Shown here one piece after another: positions 36,463 to 47,883 of a stretch of 64,000 nucleotides of DNA. Position 1 is the first letter of the stretch, and the number at the start of each line of letters is the position of its first letter. A program made the position numbers and the translations under genes. The DNA lies in contig CATIUR010000001.1 of the NCBI GenBank assembly GCA_949592205.1, forward strand, positions 335,240,250 through 335,304,249, in the 5' to 3' direction. The notes beneath the pieces were generated by a model that ran no database searches, had not been told where the DNA came from, and was given only the letters and a program-made list of their open reading frames with translations. The stretch is from Helichrysum umbraculigerum (taxonomy: Eukaryota; Streptophyta; Magnoliopsida; Asterales; Asteraceae).

Positions 36463-36500
36463 TATACAATGAGGGCATTGTATACTTTAAGTGTGGGGAT
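36463..36500 (+). other. Conserved hairpin plus internal purine tract (E2)
   Basis: The 9-bp stem TATACAATG / CATTGTATA with loop AGGG is followed by CTTTAAGTGTGGGGATAGGG. E5 has the same arrangement at 58619-58660, with one stem position changed on both sides (A-T to G-C). The purine tract resembles the one before the 3' LTR but lies about 1 kb upstream of it. Confidence 0.75.
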
Positions 36501-36890
36501 AGGGTTCGTAAGAAAAAAGAATTTCTTTAAGTTTATGTTTGTTCTTAAATTTTATCTAAAATTTAAAATTTTTAAGTGAATAACTAAGTATTTATTAGTT
36601 AGAATAATTTTGTTAAAAGTTTTGTTTTGTATTTAAAAGTTTAGACTTTAATGTGGATTAATTATATTGTATAAATAATGTAAGTTACTTAATAAGGAAG
36701 TGATATATAGTTATATGATATGATGTACTAATAGGCAATCTATATGAAGATTTCTAAGTTTTAAAAATTAATAATATAACTTGTTTATTATTTTATGATA
36801 CATAATATGATGTATGACATAAAAGTCTTAATTTTTAAATTTATTATGCAATAATTTTATATCTTTTTACTTATGTGAGTACATTTGGGG

Positions 36891-37121
36891 GTATATATTG
36901 ATGGTTTCCTCTGTTATACGAAAGTATAGACCTGGTCTCTATTAATATATACTTAAAATTTAAGCAAACGCAAGTCAAAAGTACTTGAAAAGTCTTAAAA
37001 ATAAAAGATACCTAATGAGGTCGCCAAAATGGTTTGACCAAGTCTGGTTTTGCTTAAACCTGAATCAAGTTATGTCGCTTTGTTGCATGAAAATGCAGAC
37101 CTGTCACCAATGTCTTGATTC
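36891..37121 (+). other. Covarying two-stem RNA motif, two copies (E2)
   Basis: Copy 1 (36891-36952): outer stem GTATATATT / AATATATAC, inner hairpin TATAC-GAAA-GTATA at 36915-36928, then GACCTGG. Copy 2 (37062-37121): outer stem GAATCAAG / CTTGATTC, inner hairpin TGCAT-GAAA-ATGCA at 37084-37097, then GACCTGTCACC. A decayed right half of a third copy lies at about 37019-37042. The same motif occurs three times in E5 (59088-59338) with different but fully paired stems. Confidence 0.8.
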
Positions 37122-37494
37122 TTAAAAATGTATTTCATATATTTAATTGGAATATAAAAGTAAATTGTATAATTAAATTTAAAGGTATATCATATATGGA
37201 AATCATAAGTAATATACATACTAACAATAAAAGGGTATTCAGAAATATGAGTATAGATTGTTTAAAGTGGACAAATATATTAGTAATCATTCATAAGTTA
37301 TATATTACACAAATAATAATAATTTTATTTATACATTATAGTTATCCATGTTAATTAAATTGTTTAAATTTTTAACTAATGAAACAGATTTTTAATATTG
37401 GTATTCTGATTCTTAAATATTAGTTTGATACTTATTTTTAATTTTTATTCAGTATTCTACTTGAGGACAAGCAGAACTTAAGTGTGGGGATATT
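37122..37494 (+). other. E2 distal 3' noncoding region with polypurine tract
   Basis: AT-rich noncoding sequence that aligns loosely with E5 59339-59757. It ends in TTGAGGACAAGCAGAACTTA followed by AGTGTGGGGATATT before the 3' LTR; the G-rich part is the likely polypurine tract. Confidence 0.65.
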
Positions 37495-38981
37495 TGATAA
37501 GCATCAAATAGATAGTATATTTTATAGTAATTTATCCCTATATTTATATACATTTTATTGCATTTATATGATTTTATATACTTATTTTGTTAATAATTGC
37601 AGAAATGTATTTTAATTGAAAAATGAAGAAAAATGAACAAGAACGAGACCAGAACTGAAGAATTAAAGCACTAAAAGAAATAAAGATTAAAGACCTTGAA
37701 GAAATGAAGACTAAAAGAGTTAAAATGAAGAATTGGGTCAAGAAAACAAAGAAGTCCGGTTATGAAGATTGATAGTCCAAAAATTAAGCCCAAGCCCGAA
37801 AATAGAATATTCTGGAATTTACATTCAACCGGCGGTTGGATTAACCAACCGGCGGTTGAGCTTTAGGGTTTGAAGGCGGTGCAGACATGTGGAGTTGGAC
37901 CCGGATTCAAATAACTCCAACCGGCGGTTGGAAGGTCGGTTTTTAAAACTATAAATAGAGGCTCAAATTAACTTAAACCATATACGATTCAAGAATACTA
38001 AAACCGAACGTTAGGGTTTTAGGACGACTTTAAGATGCGATTTTGGAGGCTAAGGAGCTAGGGTTTGAAGGTTTTTAACCCTAGGAAAAGCTGGTTTGCT
38101 AATTGGTTCGGTTTCTTTATCTTTGTAACTTTATTAATCTTTTGGGTTATTTTGGATATTGTTTATTTGAATTAATTGCTTATTAGGTTTTCATTATGAA
38201 TGTTTAAATGTATGCTTATTAGATTTATTATATGAATTATATGTTTATGTTGGAACTATATTATTGAATGCTTATTATACAAGAATTGTCTGTGTTATAT
38301 TAATATTGATAAAAGTTAATTAACTTATATAGATAGCTTTACTAATCTTGTGAGTTTTATAAATTAATTAATGATTGTCAATTATTAATGTTAAGTAACA
38401 CTGTAATTCAACCTAATCTTGGAATTGTATTAATAAACTGCTGATAGATCTTAATAAATAGTAATACTTTACTTAATCTTTGAGAGTGTTGCTATATGAA
38501 AATTATCTTAATCTTTGTGATTTTCTACATTAGTAATTCACCAATAATAATAGCCAGCAAAGCAAACAGACATAAGTTGATATAATACGTTTAATAAATA
38601 ATTGTTTAAATAGTTATAATCTTCTATCCAATTGAGTATTCTTAAGTTGTTTCTTAAAACTTATCTATTAGAATCTGTATCAAAATATAAAGATAATTAT
38701 ATTCGTTCGGAACTAAAACATCCCCCTTATCTTGTAGATTATTGTAAATTGGATCCTTGTATTTAATTGTATTATAATTGTGAATATTTGTAATTAGAAT
38801 AAATAGATAATTAGTTATAAATAAGAATAACGTTTCTTGTGTTCCTTGTGTTCGAATTTGGACTTACTTATTAAGCTATATTACATGAACGGGTCAATCT
38901 TGCCTGAATTGTGTGATAGTATTACTTAGTATTTCCTTAATTTAACTTGTTATTATAATTGACTATACTTTCACCACATCA
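37495..38981 (+). repeat. E2 3' LTR
   Basis: A 1487-bp copy of the 5' LTR ending CACATCA. It has three CAACCGGCGGTTG palindromes at 37826, 37846 and 37918, and TATAAATAG at 37950-37958. Confidence 0.92.
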
Positions 38982-38986
38982 ACTCA

Positions 38987-39434
<448 letters not shown>

Positions 39435-39460
39435 AATGTATTTTCAAGAAATTGAATGAC

Positions 39461-39548
39461 GGGGGTCCGGGGGCAGCGCCCCTGGTAGCGGGGTCCAAGG
39501 GGTGGCAACCCCTGGCGGGGTCCAAGGGGCAGAGCCCCTGGCTGGGGT
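39461..39548. repeat. GC-rich GGGGTCC...CCCCTGG repeat block
   Basis: About three near-copies of a 26-35 bp unit such as GGGGTCCAAGGGGCAGAGCC, each containing a self-complementary core (AGGGG...CCCCT). It separates LTR C from the gag remnant of element D. It is the most GC-rich stretch in the window. Confidence 0.85.
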
Positions 39549-39560
39549 CGAGCTGCCAGG

Positions 39561-39823
39561 TCAGCTTGGAAAGTACATCCGCCGTCGTGGTGTTTCCCGC
39601 ACTTGTCACATTTCGGTTTGTTACCAAGGTACGGTTTTGGTTCGATTGTAGAGGTGGCAACGTACGCCCTAGAGTTCCCCGAAGGTTTCTTATTTTGCTG
39701 ACCCTGGTTTTCATTTCCTCCGTTGTTCCACTTGCGTTTATCGTTTCCTGAGTTTCCCACATCGGTGCGGTTTGGTTCACCTTTTCCTGACATGACTTTC
39801 TCAGTCAAAGTTCCCATCCTTAC
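39561..39823 (-). pseudogene. gag: Element D gag, 3' part with zinc-knuckle start
   Basis: On the minus strand this reads VRMGTLTEKVMSGKGEPN, then an Asn/Gly/Gln-rich linker, and the beginning of a zinc knuckle (KCDKCGKHHDGGC). It is the direct continuation, in frame, of the gag part at 50932-51651; E3 sits between them with target duplication CTTAC (39819-39823). The frame then runs into the GC-rich repeat, so the rest of gag and all of pol are missing here. Confidence 0.82.
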
Positions 39824-42800
39824 TATGACACCCGACAAATTAGGGCAAATTATTAGGTCCTAATCACTTTGTAATACGTGTAATTAGTTTTGTAATAGGC
39901 TAATTATGTGTATCATTATATATATTTGAGAATATATACACATACGCGATTTATTTGAATCGTGCATCTTCATATCGGGCGGATCCCGATACAATAATAC
40001 GGACGTTGGTGAACTCAATTTATTAAATAATATGAAATTATTTGATAAACATATTTATTTCTAAATGTTATTTTAATAATATTCCGTAAGTATTTCGTAT
40101 CGTATAAAATGCTCAGAAACGACCAAAAACGAGTGAAACGCACCCGACAATCGAACAAAAGTCAAAATATATTTTATAGACTTAAAACATATCAATTTGA
40201 GGAAAAAACTTCACTTGAATTATTGTATGTTAAAACGATAACAAAAACGTTTAGTTAAAATGTCATGTAATTAAATAAACGTAACATGGTCCCACAAACG
40301 TATAAACCGAACCCGACAATATCACCAAACATTTTTATAAATGTTTTCTAAGTAGTTTTAATAAATACTTCAATCAAAAACATTGAAATTTAAATCGTTA
40401 TTTAAAACGCGCGTATTAACCAATTAACGCCTAGATAAACGTCGAAGCGAACGGGTAAACGAACACGGGACTTATCGTAACTTTGGGGAACAAAAATCAA
40501 CTCACCCACACCCCTTTGGGGCCCACTAGAACCGGCCAAGGGGAGGGGAATGGCTTCCCTCACCCTTTTGCCCACTTACACACTCTACACCACACCATAC
40601 CCCCTCCATACCTCTTTCATTCCTCACACACTTCCCTTTTCCCTTTCCCCTCTCTCTCTCAACAAAATTCCAGCCCTCAAGGGCTGCCACCACTCCACCA
40701 AAACACTACCATAGCTCCACCACCTCAAACTTGAAGGAAATCGATGCTAAAAGCAAGGAATCGAAGTTCATCACCTCCTCATCTCAATTCCGGCTTTAGA
40801 TCTCATATTCTTTGTAAGGAACCCTCTTTCTTTTACTAGATTTACTTGGAAAATACTTGCTTACATATTAGTAGGTTCATTCAAGTTAAAGATGTCCAAG
40901 AAACTTGTTAAAAATCGTTTATACAAACACATACATCTAAACAGTTTTCTGACCAGAAAAATCAGTGTATAAAAACGTCCATATCTTGAGTTTTAGGAAG
41001 AATTAGACAACGAAACACATACCAAAATTTTCGTATGGAAGATCTCTACAAAAAGTTCTTCTTGACCATTTCCAGAAATGCACGTATTTTAGTGTAGAAG
41101 CCGATTTATGGACTGAGGTCGTTTATCGGCCAAATCTAACCACTCTCAATTTCCATTTTTGTTTAAAATAGTAAAGTACCTTCTAAAATCACCATAAATT
41201 GCAGATTTACACTAGACACTTAGGAGAATATGTGTGATTTTTGGTTAGGCTTGATTCGGATTAAAACGGGCCAAATCGAGAGCTCAATCGAGATAAAAAT
41301 CTGGAACCATAAACACCAAGGGCTGTTTTAGTCATTTTACAAAACCGACACTTCGGGTCAACCATAAAACGTAACGACGATTTTCTAAAAGCTTATTTAA
41401 CATATTTAAGACTTCCCTAAAAGTTTCAGGTCAAACCGAACACATTTGACCTTGTAAACAAAAACGAACACTTAAACGAAAACGGAAAATCTCAGACCTG
41501 CGACAATACCATTGTCGCATGAACAGTGTCCGATAATACCTCATTGTCGCATGAACAGTGTCCGACAATACCCCATTGTCGCATACCTTATTGTCGGAAT
41601 TGATTATCGGATGATTGAGTATTTTCTCGATTGTCGCATGAAACCACATTGTCGTAATAACTATTGTTGTATAAAAATCGATTGTCGTAATATCATTGTC
41701 GCAATAACTAACACTTTCATACTTGATTTAACGTCAATACAATATTTGGAATAACTCGGAAACATATGATACATATACTCTTGTAAGTATACAACGAGAC
41801 CAACATAATAATAATGCTTTTAATAATCATTATTACAAAACTCACCAACGGGCCGTACATGTTTTCAAAACTCAAACTAATCTACCAACAACCAAATCAT
41901 TTGGACATTACTAGTTGGATGAACAACTAGCATGGACGGTCTTTTGAGATGTCTACATATACTTATAACCTTGTGCGTTTTGAACGCCCGGAAGGTTACA
42001 GTCTTCGGACAACATCACCTTGTGCAACATCATACTTGCTTGATAGCAACATACCAGACTCAGGTGAGTCTCATAGCCCCGACTTTTTACAGTTTTTACT
42101 CCCGGGGTGGGAATACATACTCGTTTTGTTTTACATGTGGACATGAGTACTAAACCTCGATATATACTGCATGAGTTGTTTTGCTAATCATTTTAAAGCC
42201 CTCCACTACATAGTTTGTTTATATGGATTTAGCGCGATTGTTAGTGTATGGTACCATATGGGATTGACAATCCCTGTCCGGGTTAGCACGCACTAACTGG
42301 TTAAACGGACGCATTAGCATTTGTTCATACGAGTGTAGATTAGGCACTCGTAGGGAGGCACCCTCGCTCAGGCACTTGGTTGTGATCCTGACACCTCAGT
42401 TAAGCTCAAACTATGGGCTCATGGCAGTGATATACATCTATTTTATTTGCTTGGTTGCAAATCATTGTACTAAATCTTATGGTTCACACATCTATGATTC
42501 ATCATTATACAAACCTGTGAGCTCACAAGCTTTTTAGCTGACCTTTTAGTATGTATTCTTAGGTACTCAGCAGCAGTAGGTCTGCTCATATTCAGGATAC
42601 TTAGCTCGAGTCGCATACAGACATCAGCAGATTCCCATGCATTACTATATTTTGTAACATAGTTATGCCATAGAATCTCTCATTTTGGCTTACGAGCTTT
42701 TGTAACTATTATTATTGTAAACTTTTATTATATCAATGTAATCAGTAAACGACACATATAGAGTCGTTCATTATATATCTTATGTGCTTGTGATATTTGA

Positions 42801-42854
42801 TTAGTCGTGCCCTGACCCGATTCGCTTCCGCAACCCGAATTTGGGGGTGCGACA
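39824..42854 (+). repeat. E3 5' LTR
   Basis: It ends GGGGGTGCGACA. Related to the E1 LTR at its start (ACAAATTAGGGC) and in the AGACTCAGGTGAGTCTCATA region. It carries a cluster of ATTGTCGCA and TCCGACAATA words at 41499-41706. Confidence 0.92.
41499..41706 (+). repeat. ATTGTCGCA word cluster in E3 LTR
   Basis: About ten copies of ATTGTCGCA or ATTGTCGTA, together with inverse TCCGACAATA / GCGACAAT words. The 3' LTR copy is at 49569-49776. It occupies the place where the E1 LTR has its ACGTCGCA array. Confidence 0.85.
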
Positions 42855-42857
42855 CTT

Positions 42858-42870
42858 AGGTATCAGAGCC
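42858..42870 (+). other. E3 primer-binding site (one base decayed)
   Basis: AGGTATCAGAGCC three bases after the LTR; the intact form in E1 begins with T. Confidence 0.85.
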
Positions 42871-43176
42871 TAAGGTTATAGTGAACTAGGTTGCATTTAG
42901 TGGGCCTAGACTATGACCGTTAGGCAGTATTTCCTCATTAGGTATGACTGGTTCAGGGATTACATCATGCGAGTTTAATTTAACATAACTTGATCAACTA
43001 TGTACAATTAAATGAAGATGATGTAAGAGCTGAGACGGTTATGTTGAACAGGAATACACTAGTTGACTCTGATCACGAGAGAAACGGGACTATTACTTGT
43101 TTGTGCTAGACACCCTAGGCTATATTATATGTTGTATATATATAGGCCTCATTTTCTAAACGTTCTTGCCAATGAA

Positions 43177-43305
43177 ATGGCAGACTTTCCTATCGTTGTA
43201 CCAACCGATTCAGAAAACGAAACCGAAGCCTTATCTTCTAGGATAGGGGCAACCACAATAACCGCTCACCCAGCTGTAACGAGCAACGAAAATATAATCT
43301 CATGA
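43177..43305 (+). pseudogene. Remnant of an upstream ORF in E3
   Basis: The frame MADFPIVVPTDSENETEAL and on (42 residues) starts at the point aligned with the E1 upstream ORF: shared flanking words GGCCTCA and then AATGAAATGGCA or AGAAATGGCA. It then stops. It is a truncated relative of the E1 upstream ORF or an unrelated start. Confidence 0.4.
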
Positions 43306-44077
43306 AAGATTTGTCACTTAGGCGCGATACATTCACTACGGCACTACGAGCGCCACCTCCACAGTACATTAGTACTGCAATACGGTACTTCGGGTACTGC
43401 ATTCATGACACTTGGTGCTGCATATGGACACTTTGTGCTACTTTTAATGCATACATTTGAAAACACACGATTTATTACTCATCCTTGGCAATTAGTGCTA
43501 CACTCGGAAATCATATGATTTACATGAACTTCTGGACCTTGTGCCATATCCGAAAATTTCACGACTTTTAGCCTCTGTGCTACATTTGGAAGTCACATGA
43601 ACTATAATTATCTTAGCCATCTTGCTACTACTTTCCACTCTTATCATAGACATGTGAAATTCTCATACACGTACTACTCTCTAGGCTATGGTATATAGAA
43701 GATGTATGCATAGGCCTCACATACTCATCACTACCCTGTCATCGAGGATGACAACACGTTCCGTTGTACTACCTACCACTCATGGGAAAGATACTGCTTT
43801 GTGTCCTTCCTACCACTCTTATCCTTCGGGATCGCGTTTGAGATGCACTACTAGAGAAAACGACTAGGTCTCCTCGAGCTAGACCTTAACACATACACAT
43901 TGTCGATTTCACTATACATGTAACACGCCAAAGGGCAGCCGCCCATCGATGGGGCTGGCTACCTGCTGCACTTTCTATTTGGAGATTCAAACTCAACATT
44001 CAAAACACACTTAACACTCGCAACATATTCTCAAGGACTAAAATATTTTTCTATCATTTCCTATAGAACTCGCTCGC
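43306..44077 (+). other. E3 leader filler
   Basis: No ORF. It has repeated short words around GTGCTAC / TTGGTGCTGC and other low-information repeats. Nothing is recognised. Confidence 0.4.
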
Positions 44078-44536
44078 TTGGAAATGGCGAACTTCACAGT
44101 GGACGACTACACGTCTGACAACGAACAGACTAACGAGGAACAAATTCAGTACACATATCTCGATGAAGAGATAGCCCCAATGGAAGAAATCATAGGCGAG
44201 GAAATCGAAAATCTAAACTTCGGAGTAGTTGACATCGAGGAATACGAGAGAGTACGAGATCAGGCCGAGGACTTAGATGGCCAAAATTGGGAGCTTAAAA
44301 TGAAATGCAAAACCTACGAACAAGAGCTAAGAATCCTAAAAAGATCCATTTTCGAACGAATCCGAGATCGGATCCACTACTGGAAGGAAGTGACTACTAA
44401 CTTGAGTCACAGGACCACAACCTGGATCAAGTGGATGTACCGACAAGCAATCGACGATACTTTGAACTACCCTGCACCTCCACGATACAGGGACATGCTC
44501 GAAGCTCGTTATTACCCTCACGACCTGCACCTATAA
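44078..44536 (+). CDS. Extra small helical ORF of E3
   Basis: A 152-residue sense ORF between the primer site and the remains of pol, in the same relative place as the E1 upstream ORF. The sequence after both ORFs aligns (CCGTCCGGATGTAACA in E3, CAGTCGGATGTAACA in E1). The likely start is Met3 (MANFTVDDY), as in E1 MANIPS. The N-terminal half is strongly acidic (EEEI, GEEIENL); the C-terminal half is basic and helical (ELRILKRSIFERIRDR). I do not recognise the family, and the two ORFs show little residue identity. Confidence 0.5.
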   Translation: MEMANFTVDDYTSDNEQTNEEQIQYTYLDEEIAPMEEIIGEEIENLNFGVVDIEEYERVRDQAEDLDGQNWELKMKCKTYEQELRILKRSIFERIRDRIHYWKEVTTNLSHRTTTWIKWMYRQAIDDTLNYPAPPRYRDMLEARYYPHDLHL

Positions 44537-44825
44537 TAGTTCACGATTACTACAACCATCTTGTATAGTGAACTTAGTTATCTCGTAGGTCGTGCCTGAA
44601 ACCTCTAATTCGATGGGTGTATAGTAACACCATCACATTTTGTATAAACCCTTTGTATCCGTCCGGATGTAACAAATTCCCGGAAACTTTTGTAAACTCT
44701 ATGTTGAGAATCTTTTGAACTTATTACCTTGAATGTTATCAAATCTCATCATCTAATGAACCTAATTACCACTTGTACTATTGTATATTACCTCCTTGTA
44801 CATACATTTTAAATTATACCTGGTG
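44537..44825 (+). other. E3 spacer between upstream ORF and pol remnant
   Basis: Noncoding spacer that aligns loosely with 21226-21520 of E1 (TCCGTCCGGATGTAACA and on). No ORF. Confidence 0.5.
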
Positions 44826-45045
44826 CATGATAACACTTTGAACCTCACCAACGAGCTCCTTCTTATTGATCTGAATTCCAGTTGAGAACGGAAGTTTCGA
44901 CATCATTGTTGGCTTGGATGGGTTGTCCAAGCACCGAGTTGAAATCATTTGCTTCGAGAAAATCATTCAAATTCCTCTCGTCACCGGTAGTACTCTGACT
45001 ATACAAGGGGAGACCGGTGGGACGAGATTGAACATCATTAGATAT
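44826..45045 (+). pseudogene. E3 protease-region remnant
   Basis: A frameshifted fragment matching the end of the E1 protease region: NLTNEL, then in another frame IICFEKIIQIPLVTGSTLTI and QGETGGTRLNII. The active-site part and all of gag are missing. The match ends at about 45045. Confidence 0.8.
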
Positions 45046-46195
45046 TCCCCGCGGACCTTTCGCAAACGTAAATCTTTCAACCGCTTCTCATCGAACATCT
45101 ACTCCATACTTTCCACAACTACTAATTTTCAACGGATGTTCGTAAACATAATTTCCAACGTGTGATCAATGTTTTCAACATATTTGATTTAACTTCAGTT
45201 TTCAATAAATTTTTACCAAATCAAGTTTTCAAAAAGAATTACATCAGCAAGGACTTGTAAACAAAAATTTCCCCACAAAGCGCTTTATGAAACTTTCTAA
45301 ATCCATAAGTTATTAACAAGGTTACCAAAAATTACGATGACATACTTTCTTTAACCAAATGAAAAACCATGTGTATGAACCAACATTTGATATTCATTCG
45401 ACCTCACTCTATGATCTAACTCTTAGTACCACTATAGACAGTTATTTGTCAGACGACGACCTATTCTATGAGGGACCGACGAGATTCCCCTGCGTACTTA
45501 CTTTGGGCAACGATTATAACTTATACATTAGGACACCTGCGGGTCTTCTAACGATTTACATACTGAAGATACGTTCCAACGATTCATATTGGATGTAATC
45601 CAACAATTCACTCACGTTTTCACAACTCATGGTTGGGGTGTTCCCCGCCATACTCATACAAAACTTGCTACATGGTCATGTTTGATCACTATCTTGAAAA
45701 GTTCGACAAACGATCTCCTCATAACGCAAAACACATCATCTAATCGTAACTTCATCACTATTTGACCTGTTTTATCTACAAATTTCTCATACGCCTTATG
45801 GGATCATGATTGATCACTACGTGATCTGACTACTATTCAAACAATGGAATAGTCTTTATTAGACTACTACTTTAACAACAAAGGCAAGGATTGACCACTT
45901 TTTACGAATTCAGGCTGGTTAGCATAATTCAGAAATTTCACTTCAAAATTTCGGATAAAACTTTCTCTCCATATATGATAATCAACCAAGATTGAAATAC
46001 CTCCTCTCTCTTTCTTTTCCCGGTGTTATCTAAGAATTCCATCAAAATCATTGTTATGAGAAAAACTTATCCATAGTTCCTCCAGTTTTCGGTGGAACTC
46101 CAAATCTTAACAAGGGGAGGAAGGCGAAACGAGAATGTTTTCACCAAAAATTTAGAGAAACTACCTATACGATTATCATACGCGATAATTATCGA
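45046..46195 (+). other. Unrecognised filler replacing RT in E3
   Basis: About 1.15 kb where E1 has RT and most of RNase H. It has no similarity to pol that I can see. A 79-residue ORF (45359-45598, MKNHVYEPTFDIHST and on) is not recognised and is probably chance. Near 46095 it contains TCTTAACAAGGGGAGGAAGG, which resembles the polypurine-tract region at the element's 3' end. Confidence 0.5.
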
Positions 46196-47849
46196 TCATA
46201 AAAGTCTCTAACACATATTCGATCAAAAGGATCTAAACATGAGGCAACGTCGCTGGGTCGAGTTGCTTACCGATTATGATTGCGAAATCAAATACCATCC
46301 GGGCAAAGTAAATGTTGTTGCCGATGCCCTAAGTCGAAAAGAACGTTCAAAATCTCTTCGAGTCCGAGCTCTCAGTATGACAATTCATAATGATCTTATC
46401 ATTCAAATCATCACCGCTCAACTCGAAGCACTCAAACCTGAGAACATCAAAAACAAGTCCTTGCGTGGCATGGACCAACAATTTGAAACCAAACCTACTG
46501 GGGCCAAATACTTCTCTAACCGAATCTGGTTGCCTAGTTTTGGGAACCTACGAGACTTGGTGATGGACGAAGCTCACAAGTCCAAGTGCTCCATACATCC
46601 TGGATCTGACAAGATGTATCATGGCATCAAAGAGTTGTATTGGTGGCCAAACATGAAAGCTGACATCGCCACATATGTCGGCAAATGCCTCACTTGCTCT
46701 AAAGTCAAAGCCGAATATCAGAAACCTTCCGGCTTGCTACAACAACCGGAAATCCCTCAGTGGAAATGGGAGCAGATCTCCATGGATTTCATCACGAAAC
46801 TTCCAAAAACATCTAGCGGTTGCGATACCATTTGGGTGATCGTCGATCTTCTCACCAAATCTGCTCATTTCCTAGCCATCAAAGAAACTGACAAAATGGA
46901 ACGCCTTACACGAATCTATTTAAAAGAAATTGTATCTCGACACGGCGTTCCCATCTCGATTATCTCAGATAGAGATAGTCGTTTCACATCTCGCTTTTGG
47001 CAATCATTACAGAAATCATTGGGTACTCGTCTGGATATGAGTAATGCATACCACCCACAAACCGACGGCCAAAGCGAACGAACCATTCAAACACTGGAGC
47101 ACATGGTATGAGCCTGCATAGTTGACTTCGGTGCAAACTGGGAACATCATCTACCTTTGTGCGAGTTCTCGTACAACAACAGCTACCATACTAGTATTGG
47201 AGCTGCACCATTCGAGGCACTGTACGGTCGTAAGTGCCGATCACCCGTCTGTTGGACAGAAGTGGGAGACAGCCAACTCACTGGTCCTGAAATCATACAC
47301 GAGACCACCGAGAAGATCGTTGGTATTCAAAACTGGCTGAAAGCCGCACGTGACCGTCAGAAAAGTTATGCTGACGTGAGACGCAAACATCTTGAGTTCC
47401 AGGTTGAGGATCGAGTACTCTTGAAAGTATCACCTTGGAAAGGTGTCATCTGTTTCGGTAAACGAGGGAAATTGATTTCCAGGTACATTGGACCTTTTGA
47501 GATCCTTGAAAGGATTGGTCCAGTAGCATATCGATTGCAGCTGCCACCCGAGCTTAGCAGCGTGCATCCCACATTCCACATTTCTAACCTGAAGAAATGT
47601 CTGTCTGATGAGACACTTATCATTCCTCTCGACGAGATTCACATCGATAATAAACTTCATTTCGTCGAGACACCAGTGGAAATCATGGACCGTGAGGTCA
47701 AACAGTTGAAACAAAGTCGTATTCCCATCGCTAAAGTCCGATGGAATTCGCGGTGTGGTCCGGAATTCACATGGGAACGGGAAGACCAAATGCCACTCAA
47801 GTATCCACAGCTATTCACAGACTCTACTCTTCACACGACTCAGAGCTAA
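46196..47849 (+). pseudogene. E3 RNase H end, integrase and chromodomain (one TGA)
   Basis: Closely similar to the end of E1 pol. It resumes at the RNase H C-terminus (DHKSL then HIFDQKDLNMRQRRWVELL), then carries the integrase HHCC finger (HPGSDKMYHGIKELYWWPNM), the catalytic core and the chromodomain-like tail (SRIPIAKVRWNSRCGPEFTW). An in-frame TGA at 47109-47111 stands where E1 has CGA, a C-to-T change at a CpG. The DDE residues are retained. Upstream, TAA replaces Gln at about 46209 (SL*HIF). Confidence 0.88.
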
Positions 47850-47883
47850 ATTTCGGGATGAAATTCTCTTAACAAGGGGAGAA

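Larger units (their letters stand above)
28507..38981 (+). mobile_element. E2: Athila-lineage Ty3 retrotransposon with decayed gag-pol
   Basis: A 10,475-bp element with LTRs of 1507 and 1487 bp and a 5-bp target duplication ACTCA at 28502-28506 and 38982-38986. It has a tRNA-Asp-type primer site, one gag-pol frame broken by three stop codons, a 1.45-kb noncoding 3' region with conserved hairpins, and a purine tract. By eye the LTRs differ at about 20 positions plus one 20-bp unit, so it is older than E1. The RT and integrase sequence is clearly of the Athila branch. No Athila ORF-1 or env-like ORF remains. Confidence 0.93.

Noticed and set aside
41932..42153. 73-residue ORF in both E3 LTRs (also 50002-50223)
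   Set aside because: It is conserved only because the LTRs are copies. It has no recognisable domain, and the overlapping frames are equally open.
45359..45598. 79-residue ORF in the E3 filler
   Set aside because: No recognisable domain, a length expected by chance, and no matching ORF in E1.
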